From positions 1-11,230 of the forward strand of contig DNCF01000397.1 in the NCBI GenBank assembly GCA_003484545.1: 11,230 nt of DNA. The letters run 5' to 3'. A program made the position numbers and the translations under genes. This DNA comes from Massilia sp. Lineage in GTDB: Bacteria; Pseudomonadota; Gammaproteobacteria; Burkholderiales; Burkholderiaceae_D. The notes under the pieces were generated by a model that worked only from the letters and a program-made list of their open reading frames with translations, did not search any database and was not told the origin of the DNA. Of this stretch, positions 1 to 6,734 are shown piece by piece; positions within the stretch are counted from its first letter, which is position 1, and every line of letters begins with the position of its first letter.

Positions 1-868
1 CGCCCGCCCTGGAACGCGAGGCGGCCGGCGGGGGCCCCCCCAGCATCACGATATAGGCCAGTGCCGGATCGCGCGAGGCGAGCAGCGGCGCGACGAGGCC
101 GCCTTCCGAGTGGCCGATGACGCCGATGCGCCGGATGTCGACGTCAGGCCGGGCGCGCAGGAAGCGCAGCGCCGCCGCGGCGTCGTCAGCCAGGTCGAGC
201 GTGGTCGCCTCGTTGCGGTTGCCGGTGGACTTGCCGACGCCGCGCTTGTCGTAGCGCAGCACGGCAATGCCCTGGCGGCTCAGGTAATCGGCCAGCACCA
301 GGAAAGGCTTGTGGCCGAACACCGTGCTATCGCGGTCGATGGGGCCGGAACCATGGACCAGCACGACGGCCGGGAAGGGGCCTTTTCCGTGCGGGATGGT
401 GAGGGTGCCGGCCAGCGTCGCCCCGGCGGCTTCGTTCTCGAAACTGACTTCGCTGCTGGCGTAGGCGGGCGGGCGGGCGGCGATCTCGTCTTCCTGCGGA
501 CGCTTGGGCTTGGTCGCTTCCAGCGTGGTGCGTTTCAGGTTCAGCGGGGTGGCCTGGCCCTGGGTCCAGGCGCCGTTCCAGGCCTGGTCCTGGGCGCTCC
601 AGGTAGCCGCGTAGCTGGCCTTCAGCCTGGGCAGGGCGAAGGCGATCCGTTCGGGTGTGACGACCACGTCCTCGACCCTGGTCACCAGGTTTTGCGCGGG
701 CACTTTCAAGGTGGCTTCCCATGGCCCGTCGGCCGGCTTGTCGAACTGGACGATGACACGCAGGGTGTTGGCGATGGTGCCGCTCCAGAGGCCGCGGGCG
801 TCTTCGGCCTGGGCACCGGTGGCCGACATGGCGAGGGCGGCAACGGTGGTAATGAGCAGTTTTTTCAT
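1..868 (-). CDS. Secreted alpha/beta hydrolase (S33-like), C-terminus beyond window
   Basis: Seen: an open frame runs from ATG at 868 off the left edge without a stop (289 codons present). Residues 1-21 form a signal peptide (MKKLL, hydrophobic core, AQA cleavage site), so the enzyme should be periplasmic or secreted. Residues about 25-115 are a beta-rich N-terminal part (LWSGTI near the start, AWTQGQATPLNLKR near its end) of the kind that precedes hydrolase domains in this group. The hydrolase fold follows: VLVHGSGP is the oxyanion-hole strand, RYDKRGVGKS is typical of the family, and GHSEGG carries the nucleophile Ser254. The catalytic Asp and His would lie outside the window. Known: such proteins are esterases or peptidases of broad, usually unassigned substrate. 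The gene is divergent from the phytochrome gene. A TACAAT -10-like box lies upstream (918-913), but I see no good -35. The last dozen codons after LGGP do not look like the usual family sequence and follow a G5C7 run, so a frame error at the edge is possible. Confidence 0.85.
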   Translation of the reverse strand, partial: MKKLLITTVAALAMSATGAQAEDARGLWSGTIANTLRVIVQFDKPADGPWEATLKVPAQNLVTRVEDVVVTPERIAFALPRLKASYAATWSAQDQAWNGAWTQGQATPLNLKRTTLEATKPKRPQEDEIAARPPAYASSEVSFENEAAGATLAGTLTIPHGKGPFPAVVLVHGSGPIDRDSTVFGHKPFLVLADYLSRQGIAVLRYDKRGVGKSTGNRNEATTLDLADDAAAALRFLRARPDVDIRRIGVIGHSEGGLVAPLLASRDPALAYIVMLGGPPPAASRSRAG

Positions 869-880
869 GGGATCATCCAG

Positions 881-898
881 TTGTGGTTGTGGTTATGG
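881..898. repeat. Short hexanucleotide repeat in hydrolase leader
   Basis: Three copies of TTGTGG/TTGTGG/TTATGG on the plus strand (CCATAA/CCACAA/CCACAA on the minus strand) lie 13-30 bases upstream of the hydrolase start codon, inside its probable untranslated leader. The tract is direct sequence observation. Any role, for example copy-number change altering expression, is speculation, because three imperfect copies are few. Confidence 0.5.
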
Positions 899-967
899 TT
901 GGAATTGCAACGATTGTATTGGCATCCGCGCGGGCCGCGCCAGGTAGTGGGGCGGGCGGCGTGTTTT

Positions 968-1000
968 CTGTCACGAAACGTCGTGTCGCTGTCATGAACC
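968..1000. promoter_or_regulatory. Paired direct repeat, possible operator in divergent promoter region
   Basis: CTGTCACGAAAC (968-979) and CTGTCATGAACC (989-1000) match at 10 of 12 bases and start exactly 21 bases apart, two turns of B-DNA, so both would face the same side of the helix. A short inverted repeat (CACGA/TCGTG, 972-985) overlaps the first copy. The block lies in the 238-base gap between the divergent hydrolase and phytochrome genes, 107 bases before the latter. This arrangement is what a dimeric or paired activator/repressor site would look like. No regulator is identified. Confidence 0.35.
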
Positions 1001-1106
1001 GTCCGCGCGAAGCTGGCCGGAACCATCGCGCCTGCCGCAGGTCTCAATCCCGATGTAGTCGATGTGGACACGCCGGTTTCGGCATGTCCGGAAGGGATCT
1101 GGGAGC

Positions 1107-4082
1107 ATGAGGCCGGGTGCGCATGAGGACACCATTCCGGTGGAGCTGGAGCAGACCTGCGCACAGGAGCCGATTCATCTGCTGGGTACGGTGCAAGCCT
1201 ACGGTTTCATGATGGTCGTGGACCTGGCGAGCCGCCGCATCGTCCAGGTCTCCGCGGGTATCGTGCGCCATTGGCCGGGGTTGCAGGACCCCCATGTGCT
1301 GCTCTCCAGACCGCTCTCCGAGTGGGTCGCCGCCGTGGCGGGCGGCAATCCGCGCGCTGACGTGCCCGCTGACGTGCCCGCTGACCTGCCCGCTGATGTG
1401 CTCGATGTTGCGGCGCTGCCCACCACGCATCTTGCCGTCCTGCCCTGGCGCCCCCGCTTCGAGCAGACCGGTCCCGTACAGGAACCACCACCGGGCTTGT
1501 GTTGGGAGTGCCTCGGTCACCGGCGCGGCGCGGTGGCGGTGCTCGAATGGCTGCCCGTGAACGTCAGCGCCGACGAAACACAGCGGCAGAGCCAGGTCTT
1601 TGCCGATTTCGGGGAAGTGATTGCCCGTCTGCGCCGCGCCGAAGGCCTCGAAGCCTTCTTTGGCGAGTGCGTGAAGGTGATCCAGGAAATCAGCGGTTTC
1701 GACCGCGTGATGATCTACCGCTTCCTGAGCGACGGCTGCGGCGAGATCGTGGCCGAGCACACCGCCCCTGGTTACCAGCAAAAATACCTGGGATTGCGCT
1801 TTCCGCCTTCCGACGTTCCCAGCCAGGCGCGCGAGCTCTACCTGATCAACAAGCTGCGCGTGCTGGCCGATGTCGAAGCCTCGATGGATACGCTGGTGCC
1901 GCCCACGCTGCCGAACGGGGACTCGCTCGATCAGAGCCACTGCATGCTGCGCGGCCTGTCTCCGGTACACCTGGTCTATCTTCGGAACATGGGCGTGCGC
2001 GCCACCCTGACCCTGTCCATCGTGTGCGATGGCAAGCTGTGGGGACTGATCGCATGCCATCACCACCAGCCGAGGACGCCGCCGGCCCAGATCAGGGAAG
2101 GCATGCGCCAGTTCTCGGAACTGCTGGCGGAAATCGCCACCATGCGCATCGAGGCCTTGTCCAACCTGGAAGCGGTCCAGCATCGCCTGACGCTGGACCG
2201 GCTGCTCAACGAATTTCACCAGGCCTTGATCCAGGAAGGCGACATTCCCAACGTCCTCGAATTATGGCTGCCCAGGCTGCTGGCGGCATTCGATGCCAGC
2301 GTCCTCGGCGTGCGCATCGGTACGCTCGCCTGCGTCGGAGGACCTGGCAAGCGGCAGGGCTCCACGCACCAGGTCCTCGACGAGGTCGGGGCGCGGCTGG
2401 ACCCCGAGGACCGCAGCCCGCAGGTCTTCATGTGGGAGGACCTGCTGACTTCCAGGAAGCGCTCGCTGCTGTTCCTGCCGGATGCGGCAGGCCTGCTGCT
2501 GGCCCAGCGGTATGAGGAAGACGTCATTTTCTGCTTCCTGACCCGTCAGGAGGTGGTGCGGCAGGTGCGCTGGGGCGGAAAGCCCGCGAAGGACATCGTG
2601 CCGCTGCCGAATGGGCGGGTGCGGCTGGAGCCGCGGCGCTCGTTTGCCGCCTGGCAGCAGCTTGTGCGGGGCCATTCGGCGGCCTGGCTGCCGACGGATG
2701 CGGAGGCGCTGCAGAACCTGTTGCGCATGCTCAGCGAAGTGAACAAGCTGCAGGTCAACCGCAAGATGCAGGAAACCCTGCACTGGCGCGCCCACCACGA
2801 TCATTTGACCGGACTGTACAACCGCCGGGCCATGGAGGACGAGGTATCGCGGCGCCTGGAGGACGGCCAGTACAACACCGCGCTCATGCTGCTGGACCTG
2901 GACCACTTCAAGAAGATCAACGATACCTATGGCCACGAAACGGGCGACCAGGTGCTGCAGCAATTGAGCCTGCGGCTGAAGGCGGTGATGCGGGAATTCG
3001 ACCTGCTGGCGCGCCTGGGCGGGGACGAGTTCATGCTGCTGCTGCAGATCCCGCATCCGAACGCCGCCACGGCACTGACCTTCGCCGAGCGCCTGCACCA
3101 GGCCGTCGCCATTCCCTACGACATTCGCGGACAACAATTCCGTTTGGGGATTTCAGTGGGCATCGCCATCCCGCCCGGCCATGGCCGCACGGTCGGCGAA
3201 CTGCTGCGGCACGCGGACCTGGCGCTGTACAAGGCCAAGTCCCTGGGCCGCAGCCGCAGCGTGGTGTTCGAACTGGCGATGGCGGCGAACCAGCGCGACC
3301 ACTACCTGCTCGAACGCGACCTGGATGAAGCGGTGGAGCGCAACCAGCTGTCGCTGGTGTTCCAGCCGAAGGTCGATCTCATCAGCCGCAAAGTCATTGG
3401 CCTCGAGGCGCTGGTGCGCTGGAATCACCCGACGCGCGGGCAGAACAGCCCTTGCGCATTCATCCCGATCGCCGAGCACAGCGACCAGATCATCCGCATC
3501 GACCGTTGGGTCATGCGCCATGCGGTCGCCGAGCTGGCCCGCTGGCAGACCCACGGCCTGGCCAGGCTGCCGATCGCGATCAACCTGTCGATCGCGGACA
3601 TCCTGTCGCCGAACCTGGTGCACTACTTGGCCGAACTATTGAACGAATACCAGATTCCGCCGACGGCCCTGGAAGTCGAGGTGACCGAATCCTGCTTCAT
3701 GCGCCAGCTCGACGAGACCCGCAGCGTGCTGCGGGCGCTGAACGAGGCCGGCATCGCCACCGCGCTGGACGATTTCGGCACCGGCTTTTCCTCGCTGAGC
3801 TACCTGCGCCAGTTGCCGCTCCAGTGCCTGAAGATCGACCAGTCCTTCACCCGCAGCATGCTGCAGGACACGAATGCGGAAAAGCTGACCCAGGCCATCG
3901 TCGCCATGGGCAACGCATTGAAGATGACCATCGTGGCCGAAGGGGTGGAAACCAGGGAGCAGATGAACTGGCTGCTGGCCCATGGCTGCCATATCGGTCA
4001 GGGCTATTTCTTCAGCCCGCCGGTACCGCCGGAAGACGTGCACCAGGTGATCGAGCGCATCGAGGTGCGGCTGACCAGCTGA
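1107..4082 (+). CDS. Bacteriophytochrome-linked GGDEF/EAL cyclic-di-GMP enzyme
   Basis: A red/far-red photoreceptor fused to diguanylate cyclase and c-di-GMP phosphodiesterase modules, 991 residues, probably cytosolic (no signal peptide or membrane segment). Order: PAS_2 about 10-115, with Cys18 in QTCAQEPIHLLG at the place of the biliverdin-binding Cys of bacteriophytochromes; GAF about 190-330, with YRFLSDGCGEIVAE, PPSDVPSQARELY (Asp236), SPVHLVYL (His288) and IACHHH; PHY about 345-550, with RQVRWGGKP and the PRRSFAAW signature at 509. GGDEF spans about 562-720, with GGDEF at 638-642 and an intact inhibitory RxxD site (REFD) five residues before it. EAL spans about 735-985, with EALVRW at 767, EVTES, LDDFGTGFSS, VAEGVE and GYFF. 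Both output domains keep their catalytic signatures, so light may switch the balance between them (inference). Start choice: ATG 1107 has AAGGGA nine bases upstream; an in-frame ATG at 1062 has no ribosome-binding site. No heme oxygenase gene adjoins it. Confidence 0.95.
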   Translation: MRPGAHEDTIPVELEQTCAQEPIHLLGTVQAYGFMMVVDLASRRIVQVSAGIVRHWPGLQDPHVLLSRPLSEWVAAVAGGNPRADVPADVPADLPADVLDVAALPTTHLAVLPWRPRFEQTGPVQEPPPGLCWECLGHRRGAVAVLEWLPVNVSADETQRQSQVFADFGEVIARLRRAEGLEAFFGECVKVIQEISGFDRVMIYRFLSDGCGEIVAEHTAPGYQQKYLGLRFPPSDVPSQARELYLINKLRVLADVEASMDTLVPPTLPNGDSLDQSHCMLRGLSPVHLVYLRNMGVRATLTLSIVCDGKLWGLIACHHHQPRTPPAQIREGMRQFSELLAEIATMRIEALSNLEAVQHRLTLDRLLNEFHQALIQEGDIPNVLELWLPRLLAAFDASVLGVRIGTLACVGGPGKRQGSTHQVLDEVGARLDPEDRSPQVFMWEDLLTSRKRSLLFLPDAAGLLLAQRYEEDVIFCFLTRQEVVRQVRWGGKPAKDIVPLPNGRVRLEPRRSFAAWQQLVRGHSAAWLPTDAEALQNLLRMLSEVNKLQVNRKMQETLHWRAHHDHLTGLYNRRAMEDEVSRRLEDGQYNTALMLLDLDHFKKINDTYGHETGDQVLQQLSLRLKAVMREFDLLARLGGDEFMLLLQIPHPNAATALTFAERLHQAVAIPYDIRGQQFRLGISVGIAIPPGHGRTVGELLRHADLALYKAKSLGRSRSVVFELAMAANQRDHYLLERDLDEAVERNQLSLVFQPKVDLISRKVIGLEALVRWNHPTRGQNSPCAFIPIAEHSDQIIRIDRWVMRHAVAELARWQTHGLARLPIAINLSIADILSPNLVHYLAELLNEYQIPPTALEVEVTESCFMRQLDETRSVLRALNEAGIATALDDFGTGFSSLSYLRQLPLQCLKIDQSFTRSMLQDTNAEKLTQAIVAMGNALKMTIVAEGVETREQMNWLLAHGCHIGQGYFFSPPVPPEDVHQVIERIEVRLTS
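1356..1403 (+). repeat. 12-bp in-frame tandem repeat in the PAS-GAF region of the phytochrome
   Basis: Four consecutive 12-base units (consensus GCTGACGTGCCC, the last one diverged) encode A-D-V-P / A-D-V-P / A-D-L-P / A-D-V-L at residues 84-99. The unit is a multiple of three, so copy-number change keeps the frame. It sits after the predicted PAS_2 strand region and well before the GAF domain, so it probably forms a flexible surface loop. Confidence 0.8.
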
Positions 4083-4242
4083 GGGCGCGGCGCCTGCCGC
4101 CTGTTCGGCCGGTGTGAAGCCGCGGCCCGGTCTCCTTGATCTATTTGCCAAGACTGCTTTGGGGTAACATAGCCCACGCGCAAGCATTGGCCGCGGCATT
4201 CCCTCTGGTGCCGGAGGCGGTCCAATCCCACTCTGGAGTTTC

Positions 4243-4779
4243 ATGAAACGTATCCTTTCCGTTCTCGGCGCCGGCCTGCTCGCCGGCTGTGCCGCTCCGC
4301 CGGCGCCGGTCGACACGCGCGGCCAGTTCATGGCCACGCTGCAGGGCATGTGCGGCCAGCGCTTCGAAGGCGCGCTGGCCTATGCGATCGATCCGAACAG
4401 CGAATTCGCCGGCAAGAAGATCGCGACCCACGTCGTCTGTAGCGCCGGGGACGTGCGCATGCCGGTGCAGGTGGGGGAGGACCGGTCCCGCACCTGGATC
4501 TTCACCCGGCCGGCGGCGGGACTGGAACTGCGGCACGATCACCGCCACCCGGACGGCACGCCCCATGCGGTGACGATGTACGGCGGCCTGGCGCAGGACG
4601 GCGGCACGGCGCGCTCCCAGTCCTTCCTCGCCGATGCGCATACGGCCAGCATGGTCCCGGGCGCCGAGACCAATCTCTGGACCGTCAGCCTCAGCGACGA
4701 CGGCAAGGTGTTGACCTATCGCCTGGACAGGCACGCCAAACCGCGCGCGCAATTCGTGCTCGAACGCGTGGCGGACTGA
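4243..4779 (+). CDS. Small lipoprotein of unknown function
   Basis: A 178-residue protein. Its first 16 residues are a lipoprotein signal (MKRILS, hydrophobic stretch, lipobox LAGC with Cys16), so it should be lipid-anchored in the cell envelope; a short Pro/Ala linker follows. The mature part has two further Cys (GMCGQRFEG and HVVCSAG), which could form a disulfide, and motifs that look conserved: VGEDRSRTWIFTR, LRHDHRHPDGTPHAVTMYGG, and QSFLADAHTA. From memory, secreted proteins with this HDHRH-DG-T-YGG pattern occur in several proteobacteria without assigned function; I cannot name a domain. Start ATG 4243 has CTGGAG eight bases upstream. It lies 160 bases after the phytochrome gene on the same strand. 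That gap has a weak TTGCCA/CATAGC promoter-like pair (4145-4173, 17-base spacer), so it is probably its own unit. No terminator run of T follows; palindromic repeats do. Confidence 0.8.
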   Translation: MKRILSVLGAGLLAGCAAPPAPVDTRGQFMATLQGMCGQRFEGALAYAIDPNSEFAGKKIATHVVCSAGDVRMPVQVGEDRSRTWIFTRPAAGLELRHDHRHPDGTPHAVTMYGGLAQDGGTARSQSFLADAHTASMVPGAETNLWTVSLSDDGKVLTYRLDRHAKPRAQFVLERVAD

Positions 4780-4787
4780 GGAATGTA

Positions 4788-4808
4788 GGTGGGCACGCCG
4801 TGCCCACC
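4788..4808. repeat. REP-like palindrome 1
   Basis: A perfect inverted repeat with 9-base arms GGTGGGCAC and GTGCCCACC around a 3-base loop, starting nine bases after the lipoprotein stop codon. No T run follows, so it is not a standard intrinsic terminator. The G/C composition and position just behind a gene fit a REP element. It could also protect the 3' end of the lipoprotein mRNA. Confidence 0.7.
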
Positions 4809-4833
4809 CGTTACGTGCGCATCCTTGTTGCGG

Positions 4834-4856
4834 TGGCGGGCACCGGTCGCCCGCCA
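4834..4856. repeat. REP-like palindrome 2
   Basis: A second inverted repeat with 8-base arms TGGCGGGC and GCCCGCCA around a 7-base loop, 25 bases after the first. It lies between convergent genes (lipoprotein rightward, gdhA leftward). The two hairpins share the GGGCAC core, as expected of a paired REP unit. No T run adjoins it on either strand. Confidence 0.6.
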
Positions 4857-4975
4857 ACGTCAAGCCCGGCCCGGTTTGCGTCCATCGCACGCTTCGCGAG
4901 CGGCCCATCGCCGCCTGTGGTGACCGATCACGCCTACACGGCATGACCCGAGGGCAGCATTTATTTTTCAGGCGC

Positions 4976-6319
4976 CTAGACCACACCCTGGGCCAGCATG
5001 GCGTCGGCCACCTTCACGAAGCCGGCGACATTCGCCCCGTCCACGTAGCTGACGCTGCCGTCGGCGCGGGCGCCGTACTTCAGGCAGGCCGCATGGATGC
5101 CCTGCATGATCTGCAGCAGGCGGGCATCGACTTCCGCGCCCGGCCAGCTCATGCGCTCGGCGTTCTGGCTCATCTCCAGGCCGGAAGTGGCGACACCGCC
5201 GGCGTTGCTGGCCTTGCCCGGCGCATACAGCACCCTGGCCGCCTCGAAGGCCTTGGCGGCTTCGATGGTGGACGGCATATTGGCGCCTTCGGCCACGCAC
5301 AGCACGCCATTCTTGATCAGGGTGGCGGCATCGTTCGCATCCAGTTCGTTCTGGGTGGCGCAGGGCAGGGCGACGTCCACCGGCACGTGCCAGGGCCGCA
5401 CGCCCGCCTCGAAGCGGCTGCCGGTGCGCGCGGCGTAGTCGCCGACGCGGCCGTACAGGTGGTTCTTCACCTCCATCAGGATCGCCAGCTTTTCCGGCGT
5501 GAAGCCGTCCTCGTCGATCACCGTGCCGCTCGAGTCCGATACCGTGACGACGCGGGCGCCCAGGGCCATGGCTTTTTCCACGGCGTACTGGGCGACGTTG
5601 CCCGACCCCGAGACGCTCACGCGCAAACCGTCGAAGGCGCGGCCGCGCGTCTTCAGCATCTCCTGGGCGAAGTAGACCGTGCCGTAGCCGGTGGCCTCGG
5701 GGCGCATCAGCGAACCGCCGAAACTCAGGCCCTTGCCGGTGAACACGCAGTCGGCGCGGTTGCTGAGCTTTTTCATCATGCCGGTCATGTAGCCGACCTC
5801 GCGCCCGCCGACGCCGATGTCGCCGGCCGGCACGTCCGTGTCCGCGCCCACATGGCGGAACAATTCGCTGACAAACGCCTGGCAGAAACGCATGACTTCG
5901 CCCGGGCTCTTGCCCTTAGGATCGAAATCGGATCCGCCCTTGCCGCCGCCCATGGGCAGCGTGGTCAGGGCATTCTTGAAGGTTTGTTCGAAGGCCAGGA
6001 ATTTCAGCACCGACAGGTTGACGGACGGGTGGAAGCGCAAGCCGCCTTTGTACGGGCCGATCGCCATGCTGTGCTGGATGCGGTAGCCGCGGTTGACTTG
6101 CACCTGGCCATGGTCGTCGACCCAGGAGACACGGAACATGACCACGCGCTCGGGTTCGACCAGGCGCTCGAGCAGGCCGTGCTCGGCATACCGGGGATGC
6201 TGTTCGATGAAGGGCCAGAGGCTCTCCATGACTTCGGTCACGGCCTGCAGGAATTCGGGTTGGCCAGGGTTGCGGTCGGCGACGTGTTGCAGAAATTGAT
6301 GCAGGGAAGCGTATTTCAT
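4976..6319 (-). CDS. gdhA: NADP-specific glutamate dehydrogenase
   Basis: Catalyses reductive amination of 2-oxoglutarate with ammonium and NADPH to glutamate (EC 1.4.1.4), a cytosolic ammonium-assimilation enzyme acting as a hexamer in this family. The protein is 447 residues, the same length as Escherichia coli GdhA, and reads as a full-length homologue from end to end. Visible motifs: GPYKGGLRFHP with Lys91 at the substrate site, PMGGGKGGSDFDPKG with the catalytic Lys127, DVPAGDIGVGGREVGY with the catalytic Asp167, the Rossmann loop SGSGNVAQYA at 237-246, then SDSSG, LPCATQNELD, AEGANMPST and a C-terminus VKVADAMLAQGVV. Start ATG at 6319 has AAGGA eight bases upstream. It is monocistronic as far as can be seen, divergent from the DUF262 gene and convergent with the lipoprotein gene. 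I found no convincing promoter or intrinsic terminator for it. Composition matches the high-GC background. Confidence 0.98.
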   Translation of the reverse strand: MKYASLHQFLQHVADRNPGQPEFLQAVTEVMESLWPFIEQHPRYAEHGLLERLVEPERVVMFRVSWVDDHGQVQVNRGYRIQHSMAIGPYKGGLRFHPSVNLSVLKFLAFEQTFKNALTTLPMGGGKGGSDFDPKGKSPGEVMRFCQAFVSELFRHVGADTDVPAGDIGVGGREVGYMTGMMKKLSNRADCVFTGKGLSFGGSLMRPEATGYGTVYFAQEMLKTRGRAFDGLRVSVSGSGNVAQYAVEKAMALGARVVTVSDSSGTVIDEDGFTPEKLAILMEVKNHLYGRVGDYAARTGSRFEAGVRPWHVPVDVALPCATQNELDANDAATLIKNGVLCVAEGANMPSTIEAAKAFEAARVLYAPGKASNAGGVATSGLEMSQNAERMSWPGAEVDARLLQIMQGIHAACLKYGARADGSVSYVDGANVAGFVKVADAMLAQGVV

Positions 6320-6734
6320 GTCGGTCCTTGAAAAGATATGGCGGCGACGGAGCGATTGCTTGAAACAACAGACTCACGCTGCCGGCGCAGCGATCGATGC
6401 ACTTGCAGGGTGATAGTAGCAACCTACGCCGTGCAGCCCTAACACAACCGCCATGGCCGCGTGCAGCGTCTTGCCGTACAGGCCTGCTGTCTTCGACCCC
6501 GCGTCGGGCGCCCGCATCCCTTGCCCAAACGATTTTGTCAGGCGCTCCTGGGCAGGCTGTCCTTGATGCAAGGATGGCCGATGCACGGATTTAGCGCGAT
6601 TCCCACAACAGCTCAGGTCATGGTTGCAGCCTTTTTACGACGGAACTTCATCTTCCGGTTTTCAACTAAAGTTTATTCACGGTAACATCATTCCACAATC
6701 CCTGCAGTACCCAACATAGGACCGATGGCCGACC
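6320..6734. other. Gene-free divergent region between gdhA and the DUF262 gene
   Basis: No credible gene lies in these 415 bases: the short frames present have no ribosome-binding site and read as shadows. The gdhA half is GC-rich like the background. From about 6600 onward the DNA becomes visibly A+T-rich, matching the gene that follows, so a composition boundary probably lies near 6590-6610. A small perfect inverted repeat (TCCTTG/CAAGGA, 6560-6574, 3-base loop) is the only hairpin noticed. A short open frame of 11 codons (6725-6760) overlaps the DUF262 start out of frame. Confidence 0.6.
6659..6688 (+). promoter_or_regulatory. Candidate promoter for the DUF262-DUF1524 gene
   Basis: TTTTCA (6659-6664) and TAACAT (6683-6688) are separated by 18 bases, in an A+T-rich stretch 46 bases before the start codon. 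Each hexamer matches the sigma-70 consensus at four of six positions (TTGACA, TATAAT). It is the best pair in the region but not strong. Confidence 0.35.

Noticed and set aside
110..997. Long plus-strand frame opposite the hydrolase
   Set aside because: It has a Gly/Val-rich random composition without domain motifs and is antisense to a frame with signal peptide and GHSEGG; an artefact of high GC.
1044..2219. Minus-strand frame of 391 codons over the phytochrome PAS/GAF region
   Set aside because: It is antisense to clear phytochrome motifs, rich in His/Gln/Arg as expected of reverse-frame shadows, and has no recognisable domain.
4083..4242. Intrinsic terminator after the phytochrome gene
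   Set aside because: The region is GC-rich but I found no stem followed by a T run.
4943..6331. Plus-strand frame of 462 codons opposite gdhA
   Set aside because: gdhA is unmistakable on the other strand; this frame is a mirror shadow with typical His/Ala/Gly bias.
6320..6480. gdhA promoter
   Set aside because: TACTAT and CATATC -10-like boxes exist on the minus strand but no acceptable -35 lies at 16-18 bases from either.
6374..6685. Small frames in the gdhA/DUF262 gap
   Set aside because: They have no ribosome-binding sites and no plausible protein features, and they overlap on both strands.
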